This document shows, piece after piece, positions 17,999 to 27,617 of a stretch of 64,000 nucleotides of DNA (its first letter is position 1; each line of letters opens with the position of its first letter). The notes under the pieces were generated by a model. It did no database searches and was not told where the DNA came from. It was given only the letters and a program-made list of their open reading frames with translations. Both the position numbers and the translations under genes were made by a program. Where the stretch lies: positions 496,001 through 560,000 of the forward strand of contig NZ_JAPEMC010000001.1 of the NCBI RefSeq assembly GCF_026343115.1, in the 5' to 3' direction. This stretch comes from Streptomyces sp. NBC_00102 (GTDB taxonomy: Bacteria; Actinomycetota; Actinomycetes; Streptomycetales; Streptomycetaceae).

Positions 17999-19285
17999 CT
18001 ACTGGTTGCCGCAGGTGGAGGCGGGTACGCCGTCGAGCCACGGCAGGTCGTGTCCCATCCGGTCCCGCTTGGTGCGCAGGTAGCGCAGGTTGTGCTCGCC
18101 GGCCTGTACGGGCATGGGCTCGCGGCCGTTGACGACGAGGCCGTGCCGGACGACGGCGGCGGTCTTGTCGGGGTTGTTGGTCATCAGCCGCAGGCTGTGC
18201 ACGCCGAGGTCCCGCAGTATCCGCGCGCCGGCCGCGTAGTCGCGGGCGTCGGCGGGCAGGCCGAGTTCCAGGTTGGCGTCGAGGGTGTCGGAGCCGCGTT
18301 CCTGGAGTTCGTACGCGCGCAGCTTCTGGAGCAGGCCGATGCCCCGGCCCTCGTGGCCGCGGAGGTAGACGACGACGCCCCGGCCCTCGCCGGTGATCCG
18401 TTCCATGGAGGCCTGCAGCTGGGGGCCGCAGTCGCAGCGCTGGGACTGGAAGATGTCGCCGGTCAGGCATTCGGAGTGGATGCGGACGAGGACGTCCTCG
18501 CCGTCGCCGACGTCCCCGTGCACCAGGGCGACGTGTTCGACGCCGTCGGTGACGGAGCGGTAGCCGTAGGCGGTGAAGTCGCCGAAGGCGGTCGGCAGCC
18601 GTACCTCGGCCTCGCGCCGGACGGTGGGTTCGGCGCTGCGGCGGTAGGCGATCAGGTCCTCGATGGAGATGATCGAGAGGCCGTGCTTGCGGGCGAAGGG
18701 GACGAGTTCGGGCAGCCGCAGCATGACGCCGTCCTCGCCGGCGATCTCGACGATCGCGCCGACCGGGCGCAGTCCGGCGAGCCGGGCGAGGTCGACGGCG
18801 GCCTCGGTGTGGCCGTTGCGGACGAGTACGCCGCCGGCGCGGGCGCGCAGCGGGAAGACGTGACCGGGCCGGACGAAGTCGCCGGGGCCGGCCGTACCGC
18901 CCGCGAGCATCCGCAGGGTGGTGGCACGGTCGGCGGCGGAGATGCCGGTGGTGACTCCGTACGCGGCGGAGGCGTCCACCGAGACGGTGAAGGCGGTCTT
19001 CATCGACTCGGTGTTGTGCTCGACCATCTGCGGGAGTTCGAGCCGGTCGAGTTCACCGGCCTCCATGGGGGCGCAGATCAGGCCGCGGCACTCGCTCATC
19101 ATGAACGCGATGACTTCGGGCGTGGCCTTCTCGGCGGCGATGACGAGGTCGCCCTCGTTCTCGCGGTCCTCGTCGTCGACGACCACCACGGGGCGGCCGG
19201 CGGCGATGTCGCGGATCGCCTGCTCGACGGGGTCGAGAGCGAGTTCACGGTCGTGGTGCGTCGGGGTGGCGGGCCGGGTCGTCAT
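17999..19285 (-). CDS. ribA: Bifunctional 3,4-DHBP synthase / GTP cyclohydrolase II
   Basis: This 428-residue protein supplies both precursors of riboflavin. The N-terminal RibB domain (about 15-215) has the signature [12 protein letters not shown] and makes 3,4-dihydroxybutanone 4-phosphate from ribulose 5-phosphate. The C-terminal RibA domain (about 225-420) opens GTP. Its zinc cysteines are in [18 protein letters not shown]. The ATG at 19285 overlaps the stop of the upstream transporter gene (ATGA) and has GGAAGGAG upstream, which fixes the start. The gene is often called ribAB or ribBA. Confidence 0.96.
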   Translation of the reverse strand: MTTRPATPTHHDRELALDPVEQAIRDIAAGRPVVVVDDEDRENEGDLVIAAEKATPEVIAFMMSECRGLICAPMEAGELDRLELPQMVEHNTESMKTAFTVSVDASAAYGVTTGISAADRATTLRMLAGGTAGPGDFVRPGHVFPLRARAGGVLVRNGHTEAAVDLARLAGLRPVGAIVEIAGEDGVMLRLPELVPFARKHGLSIISIEDLIAYRRSAEPTVRREAEVRLPTAFGDFTAYGYRSVTDGVEHVALVHGDVGDGEDVLVRIHSECLTGDIFQSQRCDCGPQLQASMERITGEGRGVVVYLRGHEGRGIGLLQKLRAYELQERGSDTLDANLELGLPADARDYAAGARILRDLGVHSLRLMTNNPDKTAAVVRHGLVVNGREPMPVQAGEHNLRYLRTKRDRMGHDLPWLDGVPASTCGNQ

Positions 19286-19926
19286 GCCGTGGCTCCTTCC
19301 AGACCGGGGGTGCGGGTACGCAGCCACCAGTCGCGCATGCCCCACAGGACCAGGGCGCCGTAGATGACGTAGACGAATCCGGAGAAGGCGAATCCGTTGG
19401 CGAAGTTCAGCGGGACGCCGACCAAGTCGACGAGCAGCCAGGCGAACCAGAACTCGACCATGCCGCGCGCCTGCGCGTACATCGCGACGATGGTGCCGAC
19501 GAAGACGTACGCGTCGGGCCACGGGTCCCAGGACAGTTCGGGGAAGGCGGTGAACAGGCCGCCGACGGCGAGGGTGCCGACGACCGCGCCGGCGAGCAGC
19601 ACGCCGCGTTCGCGCCAGGTGGCGAACCGTACGGCTATGGAGCCGTCCTGCGCCCGCTGCTTGCCGCGCGTCCAGGAGTACCAGCCGAGCAGCGAGACGA
19701 CGATGACGACGAGTTGCTTGCCGGCGCTGCCGGACAGGTGGGCGGAGGCGAACGCGAAGAGCAGGATCGCGCCGGACAGGAGCTGGGCGGGCCAGGTCAG
19801 CACGGACCGCTTCCAGCCGAGGGCGAGCGCGATCAGACCGATCGTGTTGCCGATCATGTCCGACCACTTGATGTGCTGGTCGAGGACGGTGAACGCCTCG
19901 GAGTTGAGCCAGTCGGCGACGTTCAC
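19282..19926 (-). CDS. ribM: RibM-type riboflavin transporter (PnuC family)
   Basis: This 214-residue membrane protein has about seven hydrophobic segments and belongs to the PnuC family of vitamin facilitators. PnuC homologues inside actinobacterial riboflavin operons are riboflavin importers called RibM, as shown for Streptomyces davawensis and Corynebacterium. The location between ribE and ribAB, with 4-bp overlaps on both sides, supports that role over nicotinamide riboside transport. The start is GTG at 19926 with GGAG upstream. Confidence 0.88.
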   Translation of the reverse strand: MNVADWLNSEAFTVLDQHIKWSDMIGNTIGLIALALGWKRSVLTWPAQLLSGAILLFAFASAHLSGSAGKQLVVIVVSLLGWYSWTRGKQRAQDGSIAVRFATWRERGVLLAGAVVGTLAVGGLFTAFPELSWDPWPDAYVFVGTIVAMYAQARGMVEFWFAWLLVDLVGVPLNFANGFAFSGFVYVIYGALVLWGMRDWWLRTRTPGLEGATA

Positions 19927-20576
19927 TTCGCGGTCTCCTCGTCGGTGTCGCTCGGGTTGCGGAGGTAGGTGTCGATCTGGTCGCCCGTACGGTCGCCGAG
20001 CAGGCGCTCGACGTACTTCGCGATGACGTCCACCTCCAGGTTGACCGGGTCGCCGGGCTGCTTGAGGCCGAGCGTGGTCAGCGCGAGGGTGGTGGGGATG
20101 AGGCTGATGGTGAAGTGGTCGGGGCCGGCGTCGACGACGGTGAGGCTCACGCCGTCGACGGTGATCGAGCCCTTCTCGACCACGTACCGGGTCAGTCCGG
20201 CCGGCAGCGAGACCTTGACGATCTCCCAGTTCTCCGACGGGGTACGGGAGACGATGTGACCGGTGCCGTCCACGTGCCCCTGCACGATGTGGCCGCCGAG
20301 CCGGCCGCCGAGCGCCATCGGGCGCTCCAGGTTGACGCGGGAGCCGGCGGTGAGGGCGCCGAGGCTGGAGCGCTTCAGCGTCTCGGCCATGACGTCGGCG
20401 GTGAACTCGTGCTCGCCCGTCTCCACGACCGTCAGGCAGACACCGTTGACGGCGATCGAATCGCCGTGCTTGGCGCCCTCGGTGACGACGGGGCCGCGCA
20501 GCCGGAAGCGGGAGGCGTCGTCGAGCACCTCGACGGCGGTGACCTCACCCAGTTCTTCGACAATTCCGGTGAACAC
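19923..20576 (-). CDS. ribE: Riboflavin synthase alpha chain
   Basis: This 217-residue enzyme dismutates two molecules of ribityllumazine to give riboflavin. It consists of two homologous lumazine-binding barrels (about 1-95 and 98-195). The N-terminus [10 protein letters not shown] and the repeated V(N)GVCLTV / VDGVSLTV motifs are diagnostic. The start codon is GTG at 20576; its last base is shared with the ribD stop codon (TAGTG), so translation is coupled. Confidence 0.97.
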   Translation of the reverse strand: MFTGIVEELGEVTAVEVLDDASRFRLRGPVVTEGAKHGDSIAVNGVCLTVVETGEHEFTADVMAETLKRSSLGALTAGSRVNLERPMALGGRLGGHIVQGHVDGTGHIVSRTPSENWEIVKVSLPAGLTRYVVEKGSITVDGVSLTVVDAGPDHFTISLIPTTLALTTLGLKQPGDPVNLEVDVIAKYVERLLGDRTGDQIDTYLRNPSDTDEETAK

Positions 20577-21685
20577 TAGTTTTCCTTCCGAGCGGTGGGG
20601 TCCGCGGCGACGGTGGCGGTGATGCGGAGATCGGGGCCGATCGTTGCGGTCTCGGTCACATCGAGCCGCAACGCCCGGGCGATGGTGGAGATTCCGGCGT
20701 CGCCGAGGGCGGCGGGGCCGGAGCCGAGGAGGACCGGCGCGAGGTAGCCGACGACCCGGTCGACGGCCCCGGCGGCGACGAAGGCGCCCGCCAGGGTGGG
20801 TCCGCCTTCGAGGAGTACGGAGCGGACGGACCGCTCGTGGAGGGCCGCGAGGAGGGCGGTGACGTCGAGGCCGGTGCCACTCGCGGAGCGCGGCAGCCGG
20901 AGCACGCTCTCCCCGGGCAGGTGGCGGGCGTCGGCGTCCTCGGCGACCGCGACCAGGGTCGGCGCGGTGTCGTCGAGGACCCGGGCCCCGGGGCGTACGG
21001 CGGTGGCGGTGGTGTCCACGACGACGCGCAGCGGCTGGGTGGCGCCTTCGACGCCCCGCGCGCCGAGCTGCGGGTCGTCGGTGCGGGCGGTGCCGGAGCC
21101 GACGATCACGGCGTCGGCCTCGGCGCGCAGCCGGTGCACGTCGGCTCGGGACTCGGGCGAGGTGATCCAGCGGCTGGTGCCGTCGGCGGCGGCGATCCGG
21201 CCGTCGAGGGTGGCGGCGTACTTCCAGAGGACGTACGGGCGTCCGCGGCGCACCGAGGTGAGCCAGGCGGTGTTGCCCTCCTCGGCCGCGGCGGCGAGGA
21301 GCCCGCTCTCCACCCGGATCCCGGCGGCGCGCAGAGTGTCCGCGCCGCCGGTGGCCTGCGGGTTCGGGTCGCCGACGGCGTGGACGACGCGGGCGACACC
21401 GGCCTCGATGAGCGCCTGCGCGCAGGGTCCGGTTCGTCCGGTGTGGTTGCAGGGTTCGAGGGTGACGTACGCGGTGCCGCCGCGGGCCCGGCTCCCCGCT
21501 TCGCGCAGGGCGTGGATCTCGGCGTGCGGGCCGCCGGCGCGCTGGTGGAAGCCTTCACCGGCCGGTGCTCCGGCGGCGTCGGTGATCACGCATCCGACGA
21601 CCGGGTTGGGGCTGGTGGAGCCGAGGCCGCGGGCGGCGAGTTCGATCGCTCGGCGCATGGCGGTGATGTCGGCTGCGGTTGCCAC
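20576..21685 (-). CDS. ribD: Bifunctional deaminase/reductase of riboflavin synthesis
   Basis: This 369-residue protein performs the second and third pathway steps. The N-terminal deaminase domain (about 8-150) has the zinc motif HAEIHAL with PCNHTGRTGPC. The C-terminal NADPH-dependent reductase domain (about 155-365) includes RPYVLWKYAATLDGRIA. The GTG at 21685 is chosen because AGGAGG lies 6 nt upstream; the open frame extends further 5' but without signals. It is the first gene behind the FMN riboswitch. Confidence 0.95.
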   Translation of the reverse strand: MATAADITAMRRAIELAARGLGSTSPNPVVGCVITDAAGAPAGEGFHQRAGGPHAEIHALREAGSRARGGTAYVTLEPCNHTGRTGPCAQALIEAGVARVVHAVGDPNPQATGGADTLRAAGIRVESGLLAAAAEEGNTAWLTSVRRGRPYVLWKYAATLDGRIAAADGTSRWITSPESRADVHRLRAEADAVIVGSGTARTDDPQLGARGVEGATQPLRVVVDTTATAVRPGARVLDDTAPTLVAVAEDADARHLPGESVLRLPRSASGTGLDVTALLAALHERSVRSVLLEGGPTLAGAFVAAGAVDRVVGYLAPVLLGSGPAALGDAGISTIARALRLDVTETATIGPDLRITATVAADPTARKEN

Positions 21686-21782
21686 CGGGTCCTCCTGCCT
21701 CTTCGGGCACGGACTCCGGGGCCTGTCGATGACGACAGATGAAGCGGTACGCAACAGGGTGGGCGCTCGAACCGCGAAATCC

Positions 21783-21818
21783 GGACGCGTTGCCCGGAGT
21801 TCTCCGGAACACGCGTCC
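21783..21818 (-). promoter_or_regulatory. Hairpin between FMN riboswitch and ribD
   Basis: GGACGCGT at 21783-21790 pairs with ACGCGTCC at 21811-21818, and the inner arms CCCGGAG and CTCCGG extend the stem. It lies between the aptamer and the ribD start. It could be part of the expression platform, although no T-run follows. Confidence 0.5.
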
Positions 21819-21850
21819 GCCCACGGCGGCGTACCCCATGACGGCCCGCC

Positions 21851-21977
21851 GCGCACTGCCTCCCATCCGGACTTTCACCGTCGGTCCAGGAATCTCACCT
21901 GGTCAACCGGCCGCTGGATGCGGACGGGTCGCGGACTATAACCGCCGGTTCGGAATTACACCGACCCCGGAGTGCGC
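21851..21977 (-). ncRNA. FMN riboswitch (RFN element)
   Basis: On the minus strand this region carries the conserved FMN aptamer blocks in order: a GGGTCGGTGTAATTCCGAAC-like start, CCGGCGGTTATAGTCCGCGA, GACCAGGTGAGATTCCTGG, and ACCGACGGTGAAAGTCCGGA followed by TGGGAGGCA. The closing P1 stem is GCGCACT with AGTGCGC at the two ends. It lies 165 bp upstream of ribD and should shut down the operon when FMN is abundant. Confidence 0.96.
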
Positions 21978-22114
21978 TGCTGCTGGTACCCCAACAGTCT
22001 GCCACGAGTTGCCACCGGCCAGCAGGGGGGTCGCTGTGCGGTGGATCACAGCGCACGTTCCGTGACGGGACGCCGTTCCGCGCGGTGCACGCCGGGCGGG
22101 TCCGCCGGCCCGGG

Positions 22115-23350
22115 TCAGTGGGCCGCCGGGGCGAAGAGCGCGTCCTGCGCGGCCTCGCGCGCGGTGAAGAGCGCGCCGCGCAGGATCGCGTTGCCGCCCA
22201 GTTCGCCCGCCCTGACCTCGGTGCGCAGCGGTGACATGAGGGCCAGCCGCTCCTCGACCAGGGACGCGAGTCCGGCTCCCCCGGCGTGGCCGACCTCTCC
22301 GGCGAGCACCAGGCAGCCGGGGTCCAGGACCGAGACGACGGAGGCGGCGCCGAGGGCGATCCGGTGGGCGAGGGTGCCGAGGAACGCCTCGCCGCCGGCC
22401 GCTCCGGCGAGCGCCTCCCGGACGTACGCGGCGGCCGCGTAGCCCTGCTCGGGGCCGGAGACCGCGCACCGGGGCCGCCCGCCGTCCTCGTTCTCGTCGG
22501 CTCCGGTCCGCGGGGACTCCATGCCGTGGCCGGCGGCGAGCGCGCAGATGGCCTCGGAGCCGACGAGCGAGTGGAAGCCGCCTTCGCAGGTGGCGGCCGA
22601 GAGGGCACCGACCGCGCCGGGGACGGGCATGAAGCCGATCTCCCCGGCGCCGCCGGAGGCGCCCCGGCGCAGGGTGCCCTCCAGCATCAAAGCGGCGCCG
22701 ACGGCGTGGCCGAGCCAGAAGAGGGCGAAGGTCGGCCGGTCGCGGGCGGCTCCGACGCGGTGTTCGGCGACGGCGGCGAGGTTGGTCTCGTTCTCCACGA
22801 GGACCCGGGCGGGCAGCCGTTGCTGCAGCGAGCTCACCAGCTCCCGGTGCCAGGCGGGCAGCCCGATGGTGACGCGGAGTTCGCCGGTGGCGGGGTCGAT
22901 CAGCCCGGGGGCTCCGACGCCGACGCTGTGCAGGGGAGCGTCGCCCGCCTCGCGGGCGGTGCGTTCCAGCAGGGCGACCGCCCGCTCGACGGCGGGCCCG
23001 GTACCGGTGTCGCTGCCGATGGGCACGCTGGCCTCGGCGAGGGTCCTGCCGAGGAGGTCGGCGACGATCACGGACACGCTGCCGGTGCGGACGTCGAGCG
23101 CCGCGAGGTGGGCGCGGTCCGCGACGATGCCGTACAACCGGGCGTTCGGGCCACGGCGTTCGGCGCCGGCTTCGCCGACGACCTCGATGAGACCGGCTTC
23201 CTGGAGCCGTTCGACCAGGTCGGCGACGGTCGGCCGGGAGAGCCCGGTCGACGCTTTGAGCTGGGCGGCCGTCAAGGGGCCGTCCTGCTGGAGGAGACGC
23301 AGGGCGAGCCGGTCGTTGATGGCCCGGGCGGTGCTCGGTGAAGCGGGCAT
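22115..23350 (-). CDS. ROK-family transcriptional regulator
   Basis: This 411-residue protein has an N-terminal winged helix-turn-helix (about 10-70; LKASTGLSRPTVADLVERL) and a C-terminal ROK sugar-kinase-like domain. The usual ROK zinc signature (CxCGxxGC) is missing; the corresponding segment reads AATCEGGFHSLVG. Kinase activity is therefore unlikely and it probably acts only as a regulator. The ATG at 23350 has GGAAGGA upstream. It is transcribed divergently from an MFS transporter, and a palindrome between them is its likely operator. Confidence 0.86.
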   Translation of the reverse strand: MPASPSTARAINDRLALRLLQQDGPLTAAQLKASTGLSRPTVADLVERLQEAGLIEVVGEAGAERRGPNARLYGIVADRAHLAALDVRTGSVSVIVADLLGRTLAEASVPIGSDTGTGPAVERAVALLERTAREAGDAPLHSVGVGAPGLIDPATGELRVTIGLPAWHRELVSSLQQRLPARVLVENETNLAAVAEHRVGAARDRPTFALFWLGHAVGAALMLEGTLRRGASGGAGEIGFMPVPGAVGALSAATCEGGFHSLVGSEAICALAAGHGMESPRTGADENEDGGRPRCAVSGPEQGYAAAAYVREALAGAAGGEAFLGTLAHRIALGAASVVSVLDPGCLVLAGEVGHAGGAGLASLVEERLALMSPLRTEVRAGELGGNAILRGALFTAREAAQDALFAPAAH

Positions 23351-23397
23351 GGCGGAATCCTTCCAGATCACCGTCGTGCGTTCCGACGCGGGCTTTT

Positions 23398-23418
23398 TAT
23401 CAGGCAAGGTTCCTGATA
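23398..23418. promoter_or_regulatory. Palindrome between ROK regulator and MFS genes
   Basis: TATCAGG and CCTGATA form perfect 7-bp arms separated by 7 bp (23398-23404 and 23412-23418). The AT-rich stretch TAGTTT overlaps its right end and may be a -10 element. This is the likely binding site of the adjacent ROK repressor. Confidence 0.7.
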
Positions 23419-23487
23419 GTTTACGCCTCGATCCTGGGACAGGAGCACCGGCCGCGCAGCGGGCGCCAATGGGGAGGGAACCTCGCA

Positions 23488-24720
23488 ATGTCATCGCACT
23501 CGACCACCACCGCCTTCGGCACCGCGCAGGTGAAACGGGCCAGATACGCGATCGCCGCGGTGTTCACCGTGCACGGCGCCGTCACCGGCAGCTTCGCCAC
23601 CCGGGTCCCCTGGATCCAGGACCACGCCGGGGTCAGCGCCGGACAGCTCGGCCTCGCCCTGGCCTTCCCGGCGATCGGCGCTTCGCTCTCCATGCCGCTG
23701 GCCGGCCGGATCAGCCACCGCTTCGGCGCCCGGAACGCGCTGCGCGGGCTGCTCGCCCTGTGGACCCTGGCGCTGATCCTGCCCTCGCTCGCCCCCAACC
23801 TGCTGACGCTCTGCGCGGGCCTCTTCGTCTACGGTGCCTCCGCCGGCATGTCCGACGTGGCGATGAACGCGCTCGGCGTGGAGGTGGAGAACCGTCTCGA
23901 CCGGTCGATCATGTCCAGCCTGCACGGCATGTGGAGTGCCGGTGCGCTGATCGGCTCGGCGGCGGGCACGGTGGCGGCCCACGTCGGCGCCGACGCCCGC
24001 CTCCACCACCTGCTGGCCGCGCTGACCCTGACCGTGCTCGGCCTCATCGCCTGCCAGGGCGTGCTGGACCTGCGCAGCGAGGCGGACGAGGAGCCCCCGC
24101 CGCGCTTCACCCTCCCGCCGAAGTCGGCACTGGTGATCGGCGCCATCGGCTTCTGCGCCGTCTTCGCCGAGGGGGCCAGCATGGACTGGTCGGCCGTCTA
24201 CCTGCGGGACGTCGTCGACACCTCCGCGGGTCTCGCCGCGGCCTCCACCACGGCGTTCGCGCTGACGATGACGGTCGCGCGGCTCGCCGGCGACAGAATC
24301 GTGGACCGCTTCGGAGCGGTCAGGGCGGTACGGGCGGGCGGAGCGCTCGCGACGCTGGGCGGCGCCCTGGTGGTCTTCTCCCCCGGCGCTCCGGGGGTGC
24401 TGTGCGGCTTCGGCCTGATCGGCCTCGGGGTCGCGGTCGTCGTCCCGCTGGCCTTCGCCGCGGCCGGGCGCAGCGGCCCGAACCCGAGCCAGGCCATCGC
24501 CGGCGTCGCCACCATCACGTACACCTCGGGGCTGGTCGCCCCGTCCGCGATCGGTTCGCTCGCCGAGGCGACCTCGCTGGTCGTGTCGTTCGGCCTGGTC
24601 ACGGTGCTCGCCTTCGGCCTGGTGCTCGGGGCCGGGGTGCTGCGGGGCGCCGACCGCAAGGTCGCCGACTCGGTGACCGCGCCGGGCGGTGTGGTGGCGA
24701 AGAGCCCGTCCGAGGGCTGA
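23488..24720 (+). CDS. MFS transporter
   Basis: This 410-residue protein has about 12 predicted membrane segments and belongs to the major facilitator superfamily. The closest type appears to be the YbjJ/FucP-like drug or sugar transporters. Notable segments are GRISHRFGARNALRG (cytoplasmic loop 2-3 motif) and DRIVDRFGAVRAVRAGG. The ATG at 23488 has GGGGAGGG upstream. The pairing with a divergent ROK regulator suggests a sugar-like substrate. That is inference; the substrate is unknown. Confidence 0.82.
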   Translation: MSSHSTTTAFGTAQVKRARYAIAAVFTVHGAVTGSFATRVPWIQDHAGVSAGQLGLALAFPAIGASLSMPLAGRISHRFGARNALRGLLALWTLALILPSLAPNLLTLCAGLFVYGASAGMSDVAMNALGVEVENRLDRSIMSSLHGMWSAGALIGSAAGTVAAHVGADARLHHLLAALTLTVLGLIACQGVLDLRSEADEEPPPRFTLPPKSALVIGAIGFCAVFAEGASMDWSAVYLRDVVDTSAGLAAASTTAFALTMTVARLAGDRIVDRFGAVRAVRAGGALATLGGALVVFSPGAPGVLCGFGLIGLGVAVVVPLAFAAAGRSGPNPSQAIAGVATITYTSGLVAPSAIGSLAEATSLVVSFGLVTVLAFGLVLGAGVLRGADRKVADSVTAPGGVVAKSPSEG

Positions 24721-24748
24721 GGCCCCTGCGCCGAGGGGTTCAAGACCG

Positions 24749-25882
24749 TCAGGCCAAGTGCAGCCGGGCCTCGTCGGCGCCCCGCGCGGCGGCCACCAGC
24801 GCGGCCTCCTCCTCCAGGGCCCGGCGCACCGGGGCGGTGAGCGGGGCGAACGGGGTGACGGTGATCCCGACCGCCCGGCCGGCCGCCTTGGCCCGCCAGG
24901 TCCCGGCCGGCTCGGCACCGACCAGCAGCACGCCCGCCCCGCCGATCGCCCGCCAGATTTCCTTGCGGCGGGCCTCGTCGGGGACGAGGAGTTCCCGGTC
25001 GCGGCCCTGGAGGAACGGGTCGCCGGGCGGCAGCAGCCGTACCGTGCCTCCGGCGTCCGGCGCGTCCGTCCCGAGGTCCGGGCCGGCCAGCCAGGCGGTG
25101 CGCACCCCGGCTCCCGCGCCGGTCACCTCGACCTCCACCAGACCTTCGGGCCAGACGGCCCGGACGACCGGGGTGCGCACGCCGAGGTACTTCGCGACCT
25201 CGGAGGGGCCGGCCGGACCGTGCAGGTGCAGATAGGCGCGGACCAGGGCACCGGTACCGTGCGCGGCCTCCGGGAGCGCGAATCCGGGCTCCAGCGGCGA
25301 GAGCGTCGTACCGCCCTCGGAGGTGACGCGCACCGCTCCGAAGATGCCTGCCTGCTGGAAGAGGAGACCGGAGATGTGCCGGGCCCCGCAGGTGGCGCAG
25401 TCGAAGGTGAGCGAGCGGTCCACCAGGGCGCTCACCTCGGTGCTGACCTCCCCTTTGGGCTTCGGCCCGGTCACCACGGTCCGCAGGGCCTCGGCGGTGG
25501 TCCGGAAGGCGCGGAGCCCGAGCTTCGCGCCTTCCTTGATGACCGTCGTACGGATGCGGGCCTGCGCGTCGGCGTCGTCCAGCGGCCAGAGCGCCCGGGC
25601 CAGCGCGGGCAGCGCGTCCGCCCGGTGCAGGTGCGGGGCGCCCCGGAACGTCCAGACCCGCTCCAGCCCCTCGGGCGGGACCCCGCGCGCGGCGAGTGCG
25701 ATCCGCGCCGAGCCGGCGGGGGTGTCCTGTACCCCGAGCACACCCAGTTCGCCGAGGTCCGGCGTGCCGGAGGAGCGGTCCAGCCCGTGGGCCGCGAAGC
25801 GGCGGGCGAGGATCTGCGCCCGGTCCATGGGGACCGCGGGCGCTGAACGCCGGGCCGCCGGTGATCCGCCCCGTCCCGTCAT
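24749..25882 (-). CDS. Winged-helix DNA-binding (HTH_42, AlkZ-like) protein
   Basis: This 377-residue protein matches the winged-helix family that includes the AlkZ/YcaQ DNA glycosylases. The early segment LGVQDTPAGSARIALAARG corresponds to the family's Gln-containing catalytic motif region. YLHLHGPAGPSEVAKYLG is a winged-helix element, and PFLQGRDRELLVPDEARRKE is the conserved C-terminal block. A role in repair of alkylated or crosslinked DNA is possible, but many actinobacterial members are uncharacterised. The ATG at 25882 is chosen for GGTGGAG upstream; an ATG at 25828 lacks a ribosome-binding site. Confidence 0.75.
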   Translation of the reverse strand: MTGRGGSPAARRSAPAVPMDRAQILARRFAAHGLDRSSGTPDLGELGVLGVQDTPAGSARIALAARGVPPEGLERVWTFRGAPHLHRADALPALARALWPLDDADAQARIRTTVIKEGAKLGLRAFRTTAEALRTVVTGPKPKGEVSTEVSALVDRSLTFDCATCGARHISGLLFQQAGIFGAVRVTSEGGTTLSPLEPGFALPEAAHGTGALVRAYLHLHGPAGPSEVAKYLGVRTPVVRAVWPEGLVEVEVTGAGAGVRTAWLAGPDLGTDAPDAGGTVRLLPPGDPFLQGRDRELLVPDEARRKEIWRAIGGAGVLLVGAEPAGTWRAKAAGRAVGITVTPFAPLTAPVRRALEEEAALVAAARGADEARLHLA

Positions 25883-25986
25883 GACTCCACCGTCCGCCGT
25901 CGTGTCGTGGTGGGCACCATCATGGCGCGGCGCGGGCCTCCCCGCAGGCGTCCGGGGAACATCGACGAGGTGCCCCGGCCCGGGGC

Positions 25987-27357
25987 TCACCCCCGGTCGT
26001 ACCCCGGGTTCTCCGGCTCCCGCAGGGGCGGTTCGCCGGTCATGTGGGCGGGCGCCAGGGCCCGCAGGGCGTGGTAGCCGAGGACCACGATGATGGTGCC
26101 CAGCGCGATGCCGCTCAGCTCGAAGTTGTCGGTGAAGGTCAGGCTGACGTTGCCGATCCCGACGATCAGTCCGGCCGCCACCGGCACGAGGTGGAGCGGG
26201 TTGGCGAGATCGACGCCGGCCCGGACCCAGATCTGGGCGCCCAGCAGGCCGATCATGCCGTAGAGGATGACGGTGATGCCGCCGAGGACCCCGCCGGGGA
26301 TCGCCGCGACGAAGGCGCCGAACTTGGGGCAGAGCCCGAAGAGGACCGCGAACCCGGCCGCGCACCAGTAGGCGGCGGTGGAGTAGACGCGGGTGGCGGC
26401 CATCACCCCGATGTTCTCCGCGTACGTGGTGGTGGCGGGACCGCCCACGGAGGTCGCGACCATGGTGGCCGCGCCGTCCGCCATGATCGCCGTGCCGAGC
26501 TGGTCGTCCAGCGGGTCGCCGGTCATCTCGCCGACGGCCTTGACGTGTCCGGCGTTCTCCGCGATGAGGGCGATGACCACGGGCAGGGCGACCAGGATCG
26601 CCGAACCGGAGAAGCTCGGGGCGTGGAAGTCGGGCAGACCGATCCAGCTCGCGTGGCCGACCCCGGACAGGTCCAGGCGCCAGTGGTCCACGGACTCGGT
26701 GCCGCCCGCCGGGGAGTGGATGCGGCCGAAGATCCGGTCCAGCACCCAGGAGAGGACGTATCCGAAGGCGAGGCCGAGGAAGATCGCGATGCGCGACCAG
26801 AAGCCGCGCAGCACGACCAGCGCGAACCCGGTGAAGACCATCGTGGCCAGCGCGGCCCACTGGTCCTGCGGCCAGTAGGTACCGGCCGTCACCGGGGCGA
26901 GGTTGAAACCGATGAGCATGACGACCGCGCCGGTGACCACGGGCGGCAGCACCATGTGGATGACCCGCGCGCCGAGTGCGCGCACCACCGCCCCGCAGAG
27001 GAAGAGCACGGCTCCGACGACCAGCAGCGCACCGGTGAGGGTGGACGCGTCGCCGCCCTGGCCCGCGATGACGGCGGCGACGCCGACGAACGACAGGCTG
27101 CTCCCGAGGTAGCTGGGGATACGGCCCCGGGTGATGAGCAGGAACATGATCGTGGCGACACCGGACGCCATCACGGCGAGGTTGGCGTCCAGGCCCATCA
27201 GCACCGGCGCGACGAAGCACGCGCCGATCATGGAGACCACGTGCTGGGCCCCGAGCCCGACCGTACGGCCCCAGGTCAGCCGCTCACCGGGCTTGACGAC
27301 CTCCCCCGGCCGCAGATGCTTCCCGTCGCCGTGCAGCTTCCAGCCGAAGCCCGCCAT
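25987..27357 (-). CDS. NCS2-family uracil/xanthine permease
   Basis: This 456-residue protein has 12-14 hydrophobic segments and the nucleobase:cation symporter-2 layout. The N-terminal motif LGAQHVVSMIGACFVAPVLMG and the conserved AENAGHVKAVGEMTG (with the substrate-binding Glu) are characteristic. It probably imports uracil or a purine base by proton symport. A GAGGAG ribosome-binding site 5 nt upstream picks the ATG at 27357 over an earlier GTG. The promoter should lie in the AT-richer stretch around 27490-27540. Confidence 0.88.
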   Translation of the reverse strand: MAGFGWKLHGDGKHLRPGEVVKPGERLTWGRTVGLGAQHVVSMIGACFVAPVLMGLDANLAVMASGVATIMFLLITRGRIPSYLGSSLSFVGVAAVIAGQGGDASTLTGALLVVGAVLFLCGAVVRALGARVIHMVLPPVVTGAVVMLIGFNLAPVTAGTYWPQDQWAALATMVFTGFALVVLRGFWSRIAIFLGLAFGYVLSWVLDRIFGRIHSPAGGTESVDHWRLDLSGVGHASWIGLPDFHAPSFSGSAILVALPVVIALIAENAGHVKAVGEMTGDPLDDQLGTAIMADGAATMVATSVGGPATTTYAENIGVMAATRVYSTAAYWCAAGFAVLFGLCPKFGAFVAAIPGGVLGGITVILYGMIGLLGAQIWVRAGVDLANPLHLVPVAAGLIVGIGNVSLTFTDNFELSGIALGTIIVVLGYHALRALAPAHMTGEPPLREPENPGYDRG

Positions 27358-27617
27358 GATCACTCCTCAGCTCGTGTCACACCTCCGCACGGTGAGGGGT
27401 ACGTGTCCGTGCCTTCGTCCAGGCACCGCCGCACACCCTTCGCCCGCCGACGCCCCCGGCGGGGCGGCACGCGCGCACCCCGCGGAACGATGACTCAAAA
27501 GGCTCTTTCTAGCTGAAAACAGCCCCATTGGCCAAAACGTTCATCCTCGCGTACGGGTGACTGACCTGCGGGAAGACGCGTCTGACTCCGCGTCGGAGGC
27601 GCTGCGCCGGGTCGGCT

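Noticed and set aside
19282..19926. PnuC nicotinamide riboside transporter
   Set aside because: The family is right, but the location inside the riboflavin operon with coupled translation fits RibM.
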